Positions 23,273 to 34,382 of a stretch of DNA of 64,000 nt are shown here, one piece after another. The first letter of the stretch is position 1, and every line of letters starts with the position of its first letter. A model generated the notes under the pieces. The model saw nothing but the letters and a program-made list of their open reading frames with translations. It had not been told where the DNA came from and searched no databases. Origin of the DNA: Sipunculus nudus (taxonomy: Eukaryota; Annelida; Sipuncula; Golfingiida; Sipunculidae); the NCBI GenBank assembly GCA_026874595.1, contig CM049314.1, positions 65,508,800 to 65,572,799 of the forward strand, in the 5' to 3' direction. The translations under genes were made by a program, and so were the position numbers.

Positions 23273-26200
23273 TATAAGCATCTTGTTATTAATTAGGGTT
23301 TCACGCCGGTGTAAATGGTGGTTTCGACACCCGGGCGATCATGAGATAATTGACCTACTTCGAACCCTACATAGGACAATAATATATATATATAATGGTT
23401 GGTTCCTTTCACATACAATCTATGATTATTTTTGTCTTACACTTCGACCGTAGCCAGTGATGTAGGCTTTGAAGAGATGAACATTATATTTGCCTAGTAT
23501 TGTTCATATACATAATATAAGCATTGGAAAAGCCTGTAAAAGTTATTACGTACAAGGTCCGCACGACAGTCGTAAAAAGTAGCCTGATTGTAGCATTAGA
23601 CGTGGTAGGAGGCTAATCCCCGTCACAATTAAGTATCGACCACCTTAAACTGTCTTAAGAATTTCACAAATTTCCTATCGTAGAATTATTGTTTACCTAT
23701 TGTATGACGTATGTGAAGGCCTTATAAAAGCCAAGCCAAGAACATGCTAAGACACCAGCAAAGTCCTGGCCAAACTTAGTTTAAAAAAAAAAACAACGTT
23801 TGTTATGATAGTCGTGGGATGAAAAATACTAAAAAAGTTTCCAATCCTGCACAAACACCTAATTTCAATGATGGGTTTTGTCGTTTTAGTTGCACGGCGG
23901 GTTTAACCCAATCGCAACGGTAAACATGCCTCTAAGCTAGTTGCATCCTATTGTCCTAGTGGATACTGCTGGTCCAGCATTAGTTTAATAAATATGACTT
24001 CAGACTTAATTTGTGCTAAAAGGTCTGTTGCCATCATCGGCTATCATTGGAGACCAGGCGGCCGTAGCTCTGGAGCCAAAGACACACAAGCTTGGTCAAT
24101 ACCTCGCTGACTTTTGTAATCAGCCAGCTTCACTTAAGGCTCGACCTGACTTTGCTAAATGTCGGCCTGTTTCCAATGCATGTAAGAATCGACACTAAGA
24201 ATTGGCGATGGTGCAAGGAAAACTTTTCTTTTTCATGTGTAATATATTTTACCTTTAAGTAGCTCTATCAAACAAAGAGGTTTTTTCTGTTTCTCAAATT
24301 TCGTTGGTTAACACATGCAAAATTTCCTTTGTAAAATTACGGTAGAGACTAGGAGTAAAATCAGTTTTCCGTAAAAAATCTCGGTTGATTGTGAAGAAAA
24401 TAGCCCTCTTAAGAAATCTTATTCTTTCACGTACAAATGCTCTGTGTTAAATTGCTAATTTATGAAAACACCAAAGTGTTTGCCAGAAAATGCATTCGAA
24501 ATTACCGAATAAGACTGTCCCCGGTTTGTCTACAATGCACCTTTGTCAACATTTTTTTTCACAATTACGGTGCTGAAGAGAATTTCACTTGACCTTGGCC
24601 GGTTTACACCATAGGTTACACATAAATTGGCCAGGTGAACAAGAATAAACATGTTTCAATAATGCAATGGTCACAAAACATCTGTGTACTCAATGAACCT
24701 TTTCATATTCTTACACCCCTACGTTCGGGGGTTGAATGCGTTTGCGACGTTCACCTTGTGTTAAACAGAGCATGAACAAAGAGTAAAGCAACACACGGAG
24801 TTGACTGCCATTCCTCGTACATCATACGGTTTTTAAGGTAGGTGCTATATAAAGGCGTTAACCGAGTCACCGCTACATCTTACTAACTCTGAGGGAACGA
24901 ATGCAAATGCCTGAACCTCTCGGGGTGATTACTGTAATAACACATTTACTCGCAGGGAAGCATGCCTCTCATTATCCTCGCACAGGGTCAAATTATTCAT
25001 TCGAACCTGTATTTATTGTAGTCCTTACCCACGAGACACCATTGCAATACCTTGACAACACCGAAATCACCCGCTTCAGTTGCTATTTATATTGACTGAA
25101 AACTACAGTTCTCACTGTCAAACACTAAGAGAGCGTATAATTTGCCTTCATTGGGTGTTAACCAAGCTCTGCTTTAAAATTAAACCACCGTTCTCTGAAC
25201 CTTGAAACCCGCATTTCCTTCAAGTTAAAGTTGTCTTCCAACAGGCATCAGTGCCATTAAATATTTCGCAGTCTTGTTGTCAGGAAAATCAAAGTAATCT
25301 CATGTTCACAATTTGCAGAGGATATTTGTCCCAGGTTTTTTCACTGGCCTATAAGGACGCCTAACCAAGTGAATTTGACTTAGTACTTATTTCTTTTTAT
25401 AATAGTTATATTTCGTCTGTGAGAATAGCCTTTTGCTTATGTTCAAAGGATGGAAAATAAATTTGATACTTTTTTATTTTTGTTTTGCATATATTAGAAG
25501 AATTATTTGACCTAATTTCATGATTCAAAAGAGACTTGCCAAGGACCCCCCCCCCTGGGTTTTGCATTAGAAGGTACAAAGGAAAATTGATACAATTTGT
25601 ACCCTGCCTGTCTGGGTGCTAAAAATCGTCATGTTTTCTGTTTTATAGGTCTGGTTTAACAGATCTGTTACCCGGAAGCTAACACTGATGCGTCATGGGA
25701 AGCAGATCACGTGTTATTCGAGATCAAGGCTGGGCCTGGGTAGTCCTTGGAAGTAGCTTTGTTTGTCAACTACTATTGTCTGGCCCGTATTTCGGCGCCG
25801 GTCTTATCGGTGTCGTCCTAAAAGAAACGTTCAACGCTAGTCTGGCTGTGACATCACTCTCCGGGGCTCTCCTTGGAAGCCTCACAACGTTAATAGGTTT
25901 GAGATAATATACTAGTAGCGTTTCATGTATTTTCAACATTGATAATGCTGCGTAACGTTTCATACTCCAAGTGTCATTGGAACATGCTATTAAGCTTGTA
26001 AAGTCGTATAACAGATCATATTGAAAATCAGGTGGTATCTGTATCTAAGCCCTTATTCTTATATTTTTTCTCCCGACAGGTCCTGTGTCCAGTTTCATGG
26101 TAAACAAAATCGGTTGGAGATTAACAGTAATGATTGGGGGCGTTCTCTTCTCAGCAGGCCTGGTTGTGACGTCATATAGCCCCCATATCTGGTGGTCGGT

Positions 26201-26580
26201 GGCTGGCTACGGCATTCTAAGTGGTAAGAACCCAAATTAAACCGGGACAAAAATCAGGTAAAATAAAAAAAAGCTACGTCAAAAAGGGCAAATTGATCTT
26301 GATTGCTTGATCTATACGTAGCATGAATTAGACGTAGTTTAACTCCAAACGATATCAATGTACACTAAAAATGTATAATCTTAGCTTACAGGGGAGTATG
26401 GTGTTTTGTTTTAGTCGGATTTATTTGAGTTTGCGAATACAGAATCGCCCCTTCATTATCATGTTTACTCAATTTTTGCTAGAGTAAGCCGGCCACATAG
26501 TTTACCTTTTTTTTTATATCAGCATATTTTAATACCCTCGACTTCGAGGGTTTTGGAGCGATTCGAAACATGTCTCCCGA

Positions 26581-26584
<4 letters not shown>

Positions 26585-26628
<44 letters not shown>
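26585..26628. repeat. (TA)n microsatellite in intron 2 of copy 2
   Basis: About 44 bp of TA; the same position in copy 3 has a longer tract (57707-57771). Confidence 0.95.
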
Positions 26629-26631
<3 letters not shown>

Positions 26632-26704
26632 TCCCTCTTTCTTAATTTATAAGTCTGTGATGCATTTATTTATGCCTTACGCTTAACACGAAACCTACAA
26701 TACC

Positions 26705-26890
26705 TCCTCACCATGGCAGGTGGTGCGTTATGGCTCGGGCGCTAGTCACGGTCAAGGTTTTTGGTTCATATCCCGTTCTCAAGGCCAACGTCTTTGTTAC
26801 ATGGATGAGCAATCTTCACCCAGGAATAACTGGGTACTGGGCATGAGCCTCAGGCAAAATGTAGAATGAATAACCTTCTAGTCTATTACG
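26705..26890 (+). mobile_element. tRNA-derived SINE relic in intron 2 of copy 2
   Basis: An A-box-like TATGGCTCGGGCGCTAG and a B-box-like GGTTCATATCCCG lie at tRNA spacing, followed by a body with GGCCAACGTC and ACTGGGTACTGG. The same relic is in copy 3 (57862-58030), so it was inserted before the duplication. A C16 homopolymer follows at 26910-26925. Confidence 0.55.
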
Positions 26891-27636
26891 ACTGCATGTG
26901 TTGTTCCTGCCCCCCCCCCCCCCCCACAAGGAAGCAGAGAAAAGAAGAAAAGACTAGTAGTGTGTAGTCCGATGTCACAGACATTGTCGGTAATGTTTCA
27001 GTTAAGACTCACCTGTTTCTCTGTAATATCTTGAAGATAATCAGGATCCGGAATCCTAATTCTGTGCTTCACTTGGTAAACATTATGTAAATTGTATTTT
27101 ACTCTTGATTCCCAATATAACAAAAAGTGAGGTCTACAGCTTATGATTATCTTTTTTTCGTCTATAAAGGTATCGGCGCAGGGATGTTTTACACGGCCGC
27201 TTATGTGGTGGTCGGCTACTACTTTGATAAGAGGCGCACTCTGGCGACGGGATTTGCATGTTCGGGTATGGGCCCCGGGCTCGCAATATTCCCCCCGCTA
27301 CTCGACTTCCTGTTCACCCAGTACCCATGGAGAGGGGCGTTGCTGATACTAGGGGGCGTTGTTCTAAACATATGCGTGGCTGGGGCATTATTACGCCCTA
27401 TTCAACAGGAAAACCATACAGGCAAAGACGATCTAGTTGGAAAACGGTTGTATGTCACACAGGTTAAAATCGTGACCAAAGCAGGAGCATTTTATTTCCT
27501 CAATGCTGCGATTTTCTTTGTCGGAGCCGCCATTTCATCAATCTCCCTTCATCTTCCCCTCTTTGCCGTGGATAGAGGGCTATCATTTGCCGAAGCCGGT
27601 TTTTTGACAGTTATTACCGGTATTACCATGGTAACA

Positions 27637-27642
27637 GGCCCT
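27637..27642 (+). other. Single-base deletion causing the exon 3 frameshift in copy 2
   Basis: The sequence reads GTAACAGGCCCTTCCTCAT, while copy 3 reads GTAACAGGCCGATTCCTCAT and copy 1 has GGCCGATTTCTCAT. One base of the CGA (Arg) codon is missing. The exon is 758 bp against the 759 expected from copy 3 without its own extra base. Confidence 0.85.
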
Positions 27643-29234
27643 TCCTCATCCCACTCATGTCACAACGTTTATCTTTCAGCGACCTGTGGACATTATTTGG
27701 TTGTTTACTCTTAACTGCGGTAGTAAGTATTACTTTGCCTTTTTATATAAACTCAAAAGTTGGTGCAGGTTTGTTCGCTGCGGTGTTTGGACTCTGTGGA
27801 TTAGTATGGACATCATTCTATTCCCAGCTGATAGTGGAGTTTATAGGATTAGAATATTTGAATACAGTGTTCGGAATAAACATGTTTTGCTACGGGATTG
27901 GAAGTGTTGCAGTTCCGCCTGCAATAGGTGAGTGTAGTTGGTAAATGTTCCGATACAGGTAATCGTAACTAGATGTTATCATAACTTGATGTATTTGTAA
28001 CGAGACTAGGAACTTCCGGCTGCCTCACAAATAAAATATGATAAAGGAAAGATACGGACCCTCACCCCACTCAATAGAGTAGCTGGAATAAAAATAAACC
28101 TTCCTATTAGTAATTTGTATTAGGATTCAAGGCAATCTTGACTACCAAATCACTATTTTAGCCACATTCTTCTTATAAGTTCCGATTTGACATATATTAG
28201 TTGCCCATTTATACTTGGGTATCAACAGGTCAATTTTAACAGAAAATTTGAATTTTTCGACTGTCGAGAATAATGACTTAATATAAAGCAAAAATGAATA
28301 TCTGTTAATATGGTAAATCTTCTATATTCTTTTATATGTAATATGGTTCAAGATCAAACGGCAAGGTCATCGACTAGAAAGATGTAAATGCTACAACTGT
28401 TTTCTTTAACATAATATAGTAGGAAAGTTTGGTATACTTCTCGTACCAAATGATGCTTGTTCGAAATTTTCACGATTTCTTAAGTCAATAGTTATTCTAT
28501 AGGAGCCCTTGTCGACTCCCTTGGTATGTATGACTACAGCTTCTACGTGTCAGGTAAGTAAAGACTGTGTGAACGTTACGTAAAGGTACGTGTACTCTGT
28601 AACTCACATTTATAACTTGCTGAGACGAAAATTGTTGACATAGGCTAAAATTACAGCTCCAAGTGTGATTATACGGAATTCGCATTCTGTCTCAAGTAAA
28701 ACATTACAAATAAATAGGATCGAAGGGCGTAAAGAATGTGCTTATTTTAATCGTTCACATTTTTTGTTATATACTTGCATTTATAAGCCAATGCTATTTC
28801 GAATACAGTTAAACCTTTGATAAGAAACCACCCATGGGACTAGCCAGTATTGGACCCAATTCACAGGTGGTCTGCTTAGACAGCTAAGTAATAATTAATG
28901 TTAAAGCGTGTTCTTATAAGACAGGTGGTCTTATTTGAAAGGTGGTCTTTCAAACTGGTTCCACTAATATTGATTAATGCTCACCATCCGCTTTGTCAAG
29001 TATGCTTCTTTTATGGATAATTCTGATTTGTCAAAATGTTAATAATAAATATAAAATACAGAGAGTAGTTTGCTGGATGATGATCCAGCTTCTCGTTGTG
29101 GAAATATAGCTTCTGTATTGTTGTCAGGTATGCTTCTATTGCTGTCAGGGGTCCTGCTCGCCCCGATGCCCGTTTTAAAAAGAAGACCAAGGAAAAAAGC
29201 TGCCAAAGAGCGTATTGAACTTTGTGATGATTAA

Positions 29235-30245
29235 GAGTTCCATAGCAAAGACGGCTGTGATACGTTTGTCTTCATATTATAAAAGCCGCCGTGATTCCTT
29301 TGTTCCCACGTAAGGGGGAGATGACCAACGTAAATTATACAGCAGATATACGAGGTTAACATAATTCTGTTTAAGAGAGATTGGAACTGAAGGAATATCT
29401 GTATTTTATATTGATATTCAATTCGAACATCTTTGTTATTTTTACTTCAATGTAAACTATTTAAAGTTTATATCATTGGAAATTGTTTAATAGCTGTGCT
29501 ATAATTTATGCAATTTGCTATATTCGTTGAATAAAAGAATATTGAACAAGATTGTTTTCTCATGAACGGATGCCATGTCACCATTGAACTGTTGCTCTGA
29601 GGCGATGCATAAGGCCCCACATTCAAGACAACACCTGTGATACTAATATTTATATTCGATATTGTGATACTGAGTCCTCAATATAAAGGCTGCTGTAATA
29701 ATTAGTGTCTTTATTGTAAAGGCATCTGTGTTTTTGAAATTCCCCTTAGACACGGTTCCGAGACTTATTCCATAAAAATATACCAAACTGTAACGTGTGC
29801 AACAACAAAGTCAGCTGTGATTCCTCAGTGCTCACATTAAGATAGCTGTATTGCCTCATTTCACATTAAAGTCAGCTGTGATTCCTCAGTGCTCACCACA
29901 AGGTCTGCTGTTATGACCCAGTGCTCACATTAAAGCCAGCTGTGATGACTCAGTGCTCACCTAAAAGGCAGCTGTGATTTCTCAGTGCTAACATTAAAGG
30001 CAGATGTGATGACTCAGTGCTCACATTAAAGACAGTTGTTATTCTTTACTCCTCATATTAAGCCAAAATGTAATGCTAATGTGACACCTTTCCAAAGCCA
30101 GTTTTAATCAGTGAATCGTTGCATATCTTCAGACTTTCTTATGTGAATTTCAGGGATAATAATCAAATACGAAATCGGGTGTTTTTATCAAGGAAAAGTC
30201 CTTTTGCATATTTTTTGGTTTTGAATAAACATATACAGTTTTTTG
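29235..30245 (+). other. 3' untranslated region of copy 2 with polyadenylation signals
   Basis: It runs from the stop TAA at 29232-29234 to past AATAAA at 30224-30229, which aligns with the signals of copies 1 and 3. An earlier AATAAA at 29530-29535 could give a shorter transcript that excludes the repeat array. Confidence 0.55.
29811..30084 (+). repeat. 32-bp tandem repeat in the 3' UTR of copy 2
   Basis: About eight units of CAGCTGTGATGACTCAGTGC plus TCACATTAAAGG. The 32-bp period and the TGTGA/TCACA pair are the same as in copy 1, but the loop is TGACTCAGTGC instead of TGCTTCAATCC. Units with TGACTCA also match the AP-1 consensus, which may be coincidence. The array ends in TGTAATGCTAATGTGA. 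Confidence 0.85.
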
Positions 30246-30328
30246 CCAAACCGCTCTTTCTTTATTATTTACATACACACGCTTACACCTATTACTTTAC
30301 CTGTTGCAAAAATATATTCAAGTGCACT

Positions 30329-31270
30329 GTTTTTTTAATACATTTATTGATATAATACCAACAATACATCACACAATATTACATATAAATAATTAACAAG
30401 ACGAAACATGAAGTTTACAGACATCAAAGGATACATACACGTTACATACCACAAAAAAAGAAGAAAATAATAATAATAATAATAACAACAACCAGATTAC
30501 CTACATCTGTAGGTAGTACATAGGAAATAATCAGATATTTATTTTTTATACGAAACTTACAGTACTATCACAGGAAAGACCTCAATTTCTCCCACTTTTT
30601 AAGATACTTTTCCAATTTTTATTTTGTTCTGCTACTTTATATTCAATACGTTCCAAATTAAATATTATTGCTGCATATTTTTCTAGAGTCAGTTCACTTG
30701 ATGAAACCCGGCAATTAAAAAAAAAACATATTTTTGTATGAAAGAAGCAAGTGATTTATTAATACATCCTCTGTTGTCTCAATGATAACTCCTAGCAACA
30801 TATTTTCTTTTGTATTTTCTGGCATTTTTATATCGAATTCCATAAGCCAACTACAAATCTCACTATACACTAAACAACTTTGAGCACATTCTGAAAAAAT
30901 ATGAACTGATGTTTCAGCATTCATAGAACAATATGAACATCTGTCATTTTCAACAAGATTCCAACTGTATAAATTTTTGTTTAATGGTAGAATATCGTTC
31001 AGAACTTCATACTGAAACTCTCTAGTTTTTGTTTCAATTGTGGTTTTATCATAAATTAACCTTATCAAGGTCTATCATAAATTAACTGCCAATCTATATC
31101 CGTCCCTATTATTTTTTGTATCTGTATTTGTGCAGTTGGGCGAATTCCTTTTTCTTTCACCAAATTACTTTACATTGTTCTGACGTTTAACTTCTCTAAA
31201 TACCACGGTTTGTCAAGTGCATTGGTTGAATCATTTTGTCCTAGGATATCATGAATCTTGGTATATTAGG
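30329..31270 (-). mobile_element. 5'-truncated LINE, C-terminal end of reverse transcriptase ORF
   Basis: On the minus strand 31068-30715 encodes LPLNKNLYSWNLV, then DRCSYCSMNAETSVHIFSEC. This is the C-x2-C...H-x4-C zinc-finger-like end (zf-RVT) found at the C terminus of L1-like LINE polymerases. Upstream, 31270-31085 keeps DKPWYLEKLNVRTM and IIGTDIDWQLIYDRP with stops between. The 3' end shows AATAAA on the minus strand (about 30345) and a run of seven A (T7 at 30330-30336). It is dead and 5' truncated. It sits where the homology between the duplicated blocks stops. Confidence 0.65.
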
Positions 31271-33700
31271 GAATTTATGGGTATTTCTACAGAACACGTC
31301 GCAATTCAAGGGTTTTCTTTGTGTTTTTTTAAATCTTAATTTTTATACAACCAGTCCAGGTAAGGGAATAATATGAACCTTTTTCTCGACACAGTTAAAC
31401 GAAGTTAAATCTCACTTGCACAATTAAGAAATTGTTTTCACTTTATCTTGTATGATTTTTGATAAAATATCAATTAATAGCCTTTGATAAAATTAAAACA
31501 TCAATTATAGTTATAAATCGAACAAAAATGTGTAAAAAAGAACATATTTGCTTCTTTTTAATTAACTTTTGAAAAACATTGACTTTATTCTTTTTTGCTT
31601 CAAGAGGGGTGCATTTGCAGGGATTTACCGGACAAAGTACTTCGGCAAAATGTAAGCGTCATAAAGAAAAGTAAACGGCATCCATTTTATGTAATTTCTG
31701 CTGATGAAACTCAGCTTAAACTGATATATACATGATATATACGCCACAATGTAAACCTTGAGTTTATTTTACAATATTTAATTTCTTATTATATCCACAG
31801 AAACACATACCTTCTGATAGTTACCCTTATAGTTAATCACCTTAATGATAAAATAAACCAAACTACTAATTTAAAAGTAACATTTATACATATAAACATA
31901 TTTACTTTAAACTTCGAAATATAGGCCTATACAACAAACAACGCCACTTTACAAGCAGTTCATAAATACCAAGAGTAAGCCAAAATCATATGCTTTAGTA
32001 ACTTAATGTATATAGGTAAAAGGTGAAGGCGATTCTAGATAAGAAAGGGAAATATTTTACAGTTAAGAGAGAGAGAGAGAGAGAGAGATATTAAGACTCG
32101 GTTAAACGAGTGATTAAGAAAACAAACGGACGTTGAAGCATTTATATGTTATAGGGAGGGAACAAGACATATGAGATTACATGATATCCGTTGTGATGGG
32201 TTACTGATTGCATGTTATATGTTCAATAAATGTTTGAGTCGAATTGTCTGTGAGCAACGGTTTTAGTGCATACAAGTGGGATATCATAAGCAGATGATTG
32301 GCCACGTTCTTTTGTTTGTTGAGAGGATATGTTCGTCAGGAGTTTTCCAAACTATCATGTGAACAGTTAATTTATAAACACAGGGGTAACGTACAGCATA
32401 TGACCATCATACCATGAGTACGACCTTATATTTTTTTGCATGCATGCCATAAGTTAAGACAAGTAGATCTATTTAAAATGCCGGTGTTTGGCATTATGTC
32501 CGATTGTTTGATTAACTTTTGAGTGAAAAAAATGGAAATTCCGGTTCGCGCTTTTGGTCTTTTTCCTAGTATTCCTAAGCAACAACTCTGTTTGACAATT
32601 CGACAACAGCTATAAACTTATATTGCGCTTGGAAAGCGCCCGCCATGTCCTGACCAGTGCTGTCAGGTCTAGCCTAATTTTATAATAAAATATATTAAAT
32701 TAAGCATATGGTTAATTATTTTTCCATTTTGGGATGTCTCAAAATGAAAGAAAACAAAAAAGGCAATCGTTTAACAAATGATGTACACAATCAAGCAAAA
32801 ATGCTAAATAAGAACGTTTGGGAATAAAGAGTGAGGGGGACAATATATGTGTTATCCCCCCCCCTGGGTAACAAGTGGGGGGAACATGTCCCCCCTGTCT
32901 GCCACCTTTCAACGCCTATGCCTGAAGGCCGAGCGTTCCTGAGAACCACCTCAGGGCCGAGTGTCGCTAGGTCCCCTTGCTTAGGGGCCGACTGTCTCTG
33001 GGGGCGAGTGTCATCTTGGGCCGAGTGTCTCTGGGGCCGAGAGTCGCTTGGGCCGAGTGTCTCCGGGCCGAGTGTCTCTGGGGCCGAGGGTTCCTATATT
33101 AAATATTTCTGCCCGGCTGAAATTGACACTTTCCAAGCTCCAGTCATGTACCGGGGAGCAGGAAACACTGCCAGGCGCGCCCACCCGGTCAACACATCCT
33201 GCAAAGGGTCGCGTTTTTTTTCATCTAAACCAACCGATATTATTTTAGGTCGACCATGTTATTCTCCCTGAATAACGTTATTTATATGCACCGGACTCGG
33301 TAGGCATCACTTTGTAACTGAAGATTAATTTCAACTGTCACCAACTATCGGCAGCTTCTAAAATTTACGATATTGGCTTGGTATATATGCATTAAAAACT
33401 GCGTGGTTTCAATTTCGCGCTTAGAGAGCGACCGTGAATATCGCGAATTTGAAACCATAGCAAATAAGAAGACAACAACAGAATAAACGTGGCTGAAGCA
33501 GAAACGACGGCACTGAGTAGAAAGATGTGTTGAAAGGATCCTCTGTTGTCTGGAATCAAATATAATTTTCAAACAATCTACATGAACAACTCAGCTTTCA
33601 ACTGTTTATTGACCATCCAACATAATTTTAATAAGTCACAAATTTTGAAAAAGATAACAGTCGAGTAAAACCGATATGGTGGTCATATGTGATACTGAAC
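31271..33700. other. Intergenic, no supported gene
   Basis: No gene is visible. It contains a (GA)n tract at 32067-32089, the minisatellite at 32953-33092, and at about 33397-33475 an imperfect palindrome (GTTTCAATTTCGCG and CGCGAATTTGAAAC) that may be a MITE remnant. Confidence 0.5.
32953..33092 (+). repeat. Minisatellite, unit about 16 bp (GGGCCGAGTGTCTCTG)
   Basis: About eight imperfect units of 14-17 bp based on GGGCCGAGTGTCTCTG, GC-rich in AT-rich surroundings. The open frame running across it (32831-33271) is a consequence of the repeat and I do not treat it as a gene. Confidence 0.85.
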
Positions 33701-33709
33701 TTCACAGAC

Positions 33710-33956
33710 CTTGATTCATGCACTTAGAGCCAACATATCCTCTTCGACATTCACACGTGCCGTCCGTTTTGCAACTCTTTCTGCATCCGATGGAGCAGTT
33801 TCTACGACAATGGTCCCCATAAAATCCTGAACGACAAGCACGACAAATACCATTGGTACAGGAACCCTCACAGTTTCGAAGGCATGCAGGGGCGTCGGTG
33901 AGACTGTCTATGTCTTTTTGTTGATATATAACCAACGGTTGAAAATGTAGTTGCTG
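33710..33956 (-). CDS. EGF-like exon of a multi-EGF receptor relative (partial gene)
   Basis: Reading down from 33956, the frame gives about 23 non-EGF residues and then two EGF-like modules: ACLRNCEGSCTNGICRACRSG, then YGDHCRRNCSIGCRKSC and TDGTCECRRGYVGSKC. Cysteine spacing and the G-x-YG-x-x-C pattern match the modules of the intact receptor at 38163-42158. The acceptor would be TTTGCAG after a (TC)n tract, giving phase 0 instead of the family's usual phase 1; a phase-1 acceptor (CATAG) lies further in. The exon can end at a GTCTGT donor (33709) in phase 1; otherwise the frame stops within two codons. No signal-peptide or membrane exon that clearly belongs to it was found, so it may be a live exon of another gene or a stranded remnant. 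Confidence 0.5.
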
Positions 33957-33957
33957 C

Positions 33958-33960
<3 letters not shown>

Positions 33961-33990
<30 letters not shown>
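33961..33990. repeat. (GA)n microsatellite, (TC)n on the minus strand
   Basis: Fifteen GA units. On the minus strand this is a pure pyrimidine-rich (TC)n run placed directly before TTTGCAG, the probable acceptor of the EGF exon. Confidence 0.95.
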
Positions 33991-33994
<4 letters not shown>

Positions 33995-34255
33995 ACGTCA
34001 TATGTTAAGAGAACTATTCATATAAAAACATTTTTGAGTGCCTGTTTCAATAATATTGTAATATGGAAAGGCCTTGTAGCCAGCCTCAATCACTTTTTAG
34101 AAATAAAACATGATAAGGGATACAAGTATGTATACATAATCTACACCATGGGGGCATCTGTATTTTTTAATGATATTATGAAATACATAGGATATCATAT
34201 ACCAAAAATCATTTGTCTGTTCAAAGACTGCATGCTGGAATAACGTTTGCATCTT

Positions 34256-34382
34256 TTAAGCACTCCGAACCAATTTAACCAATGAAGCATCCTTTTGTAA
34301 ATTTCCAGTAATAGGGCCAGAAGCGCTATGTACGCAGATTTCAGAGCACCGCTCTCGACAATTGTACCTATAGGTACATCTC
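34256..34382 (-). pseudogene. Degenerate EGF-module exon
   Basis: On the minus strand this aligns with the 138-bp EGF exon at 40454-40591: TACAATTGTCGAGAGCGGTG corresponds to TATAATTGTCGCGAAAGGTG. It has lost about nine bases near the start and one base near the middle (GGAAATTTACAAAAGG against GGAAAATGTACAAAAGG), so later cysteines fall out of frame and a stop follows. Confidence 0.6.

Larger units (their letters stand above)
25695..29234 (+). pseudogene. Monocarboxylate-transporter-like, copy 2 (one frameshift in exon 3)
   Basis: Same five-exon plan as copy 1: 25695-25896, 26080-26223, 27170-27927, 28503-28553 and 29128-29234, all introns phase 1 with GT-AG ends. The acceptor TTTTATAG (exon from 25649) gives a 46-base 5' UTR piece before the ATG. 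DQGWAWVV and YYFDKRRTLATG are kept, and the loop between helices 6 and 7 is five residues shorter than in copy 1 and less acidic. In exon 3 one base is missing at about 27640 (GGC CC- TTC where copies 1 and 3 have GGC CGA TT); it removes the helix-8 Arg codon and leads to a stop at 27712-27714. No other stop or splice defect is seen. It is either a very young pseudogene or an intact gene with a base-calling error; if corrected it would be about 420 residues. Confidence 0.85.
21055..30325. repeat. Segmental duplication, left block (with transporter copy 2)
   Basis: This aligns in order with 51425-61465. Matching landmarks include GTTCACTGACTATGA (21175/51551), AACGAAAGAGGCCGTGACATG (21634/51971), the AAT tract (21944/52443), TTTCACGCCGGTGTAA (23298/53380), the upstream 24-25 kb stretch, all five transporter exons and introns, the 3' UTR repeat, and GCTCTTTCTTT past the polyadenylation signal. 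The right edge coincides with the LINE 3' end at 30329. Outside the transporter gene no other coding region is seen in it. Confidence 0.85.

Noticed and set aside
32831-33271. 146-codon plus-strand frame
   Set aside because: It runs through a GC-rich minisatellite; the residues are the repeat translated, with no domain and no splice context.
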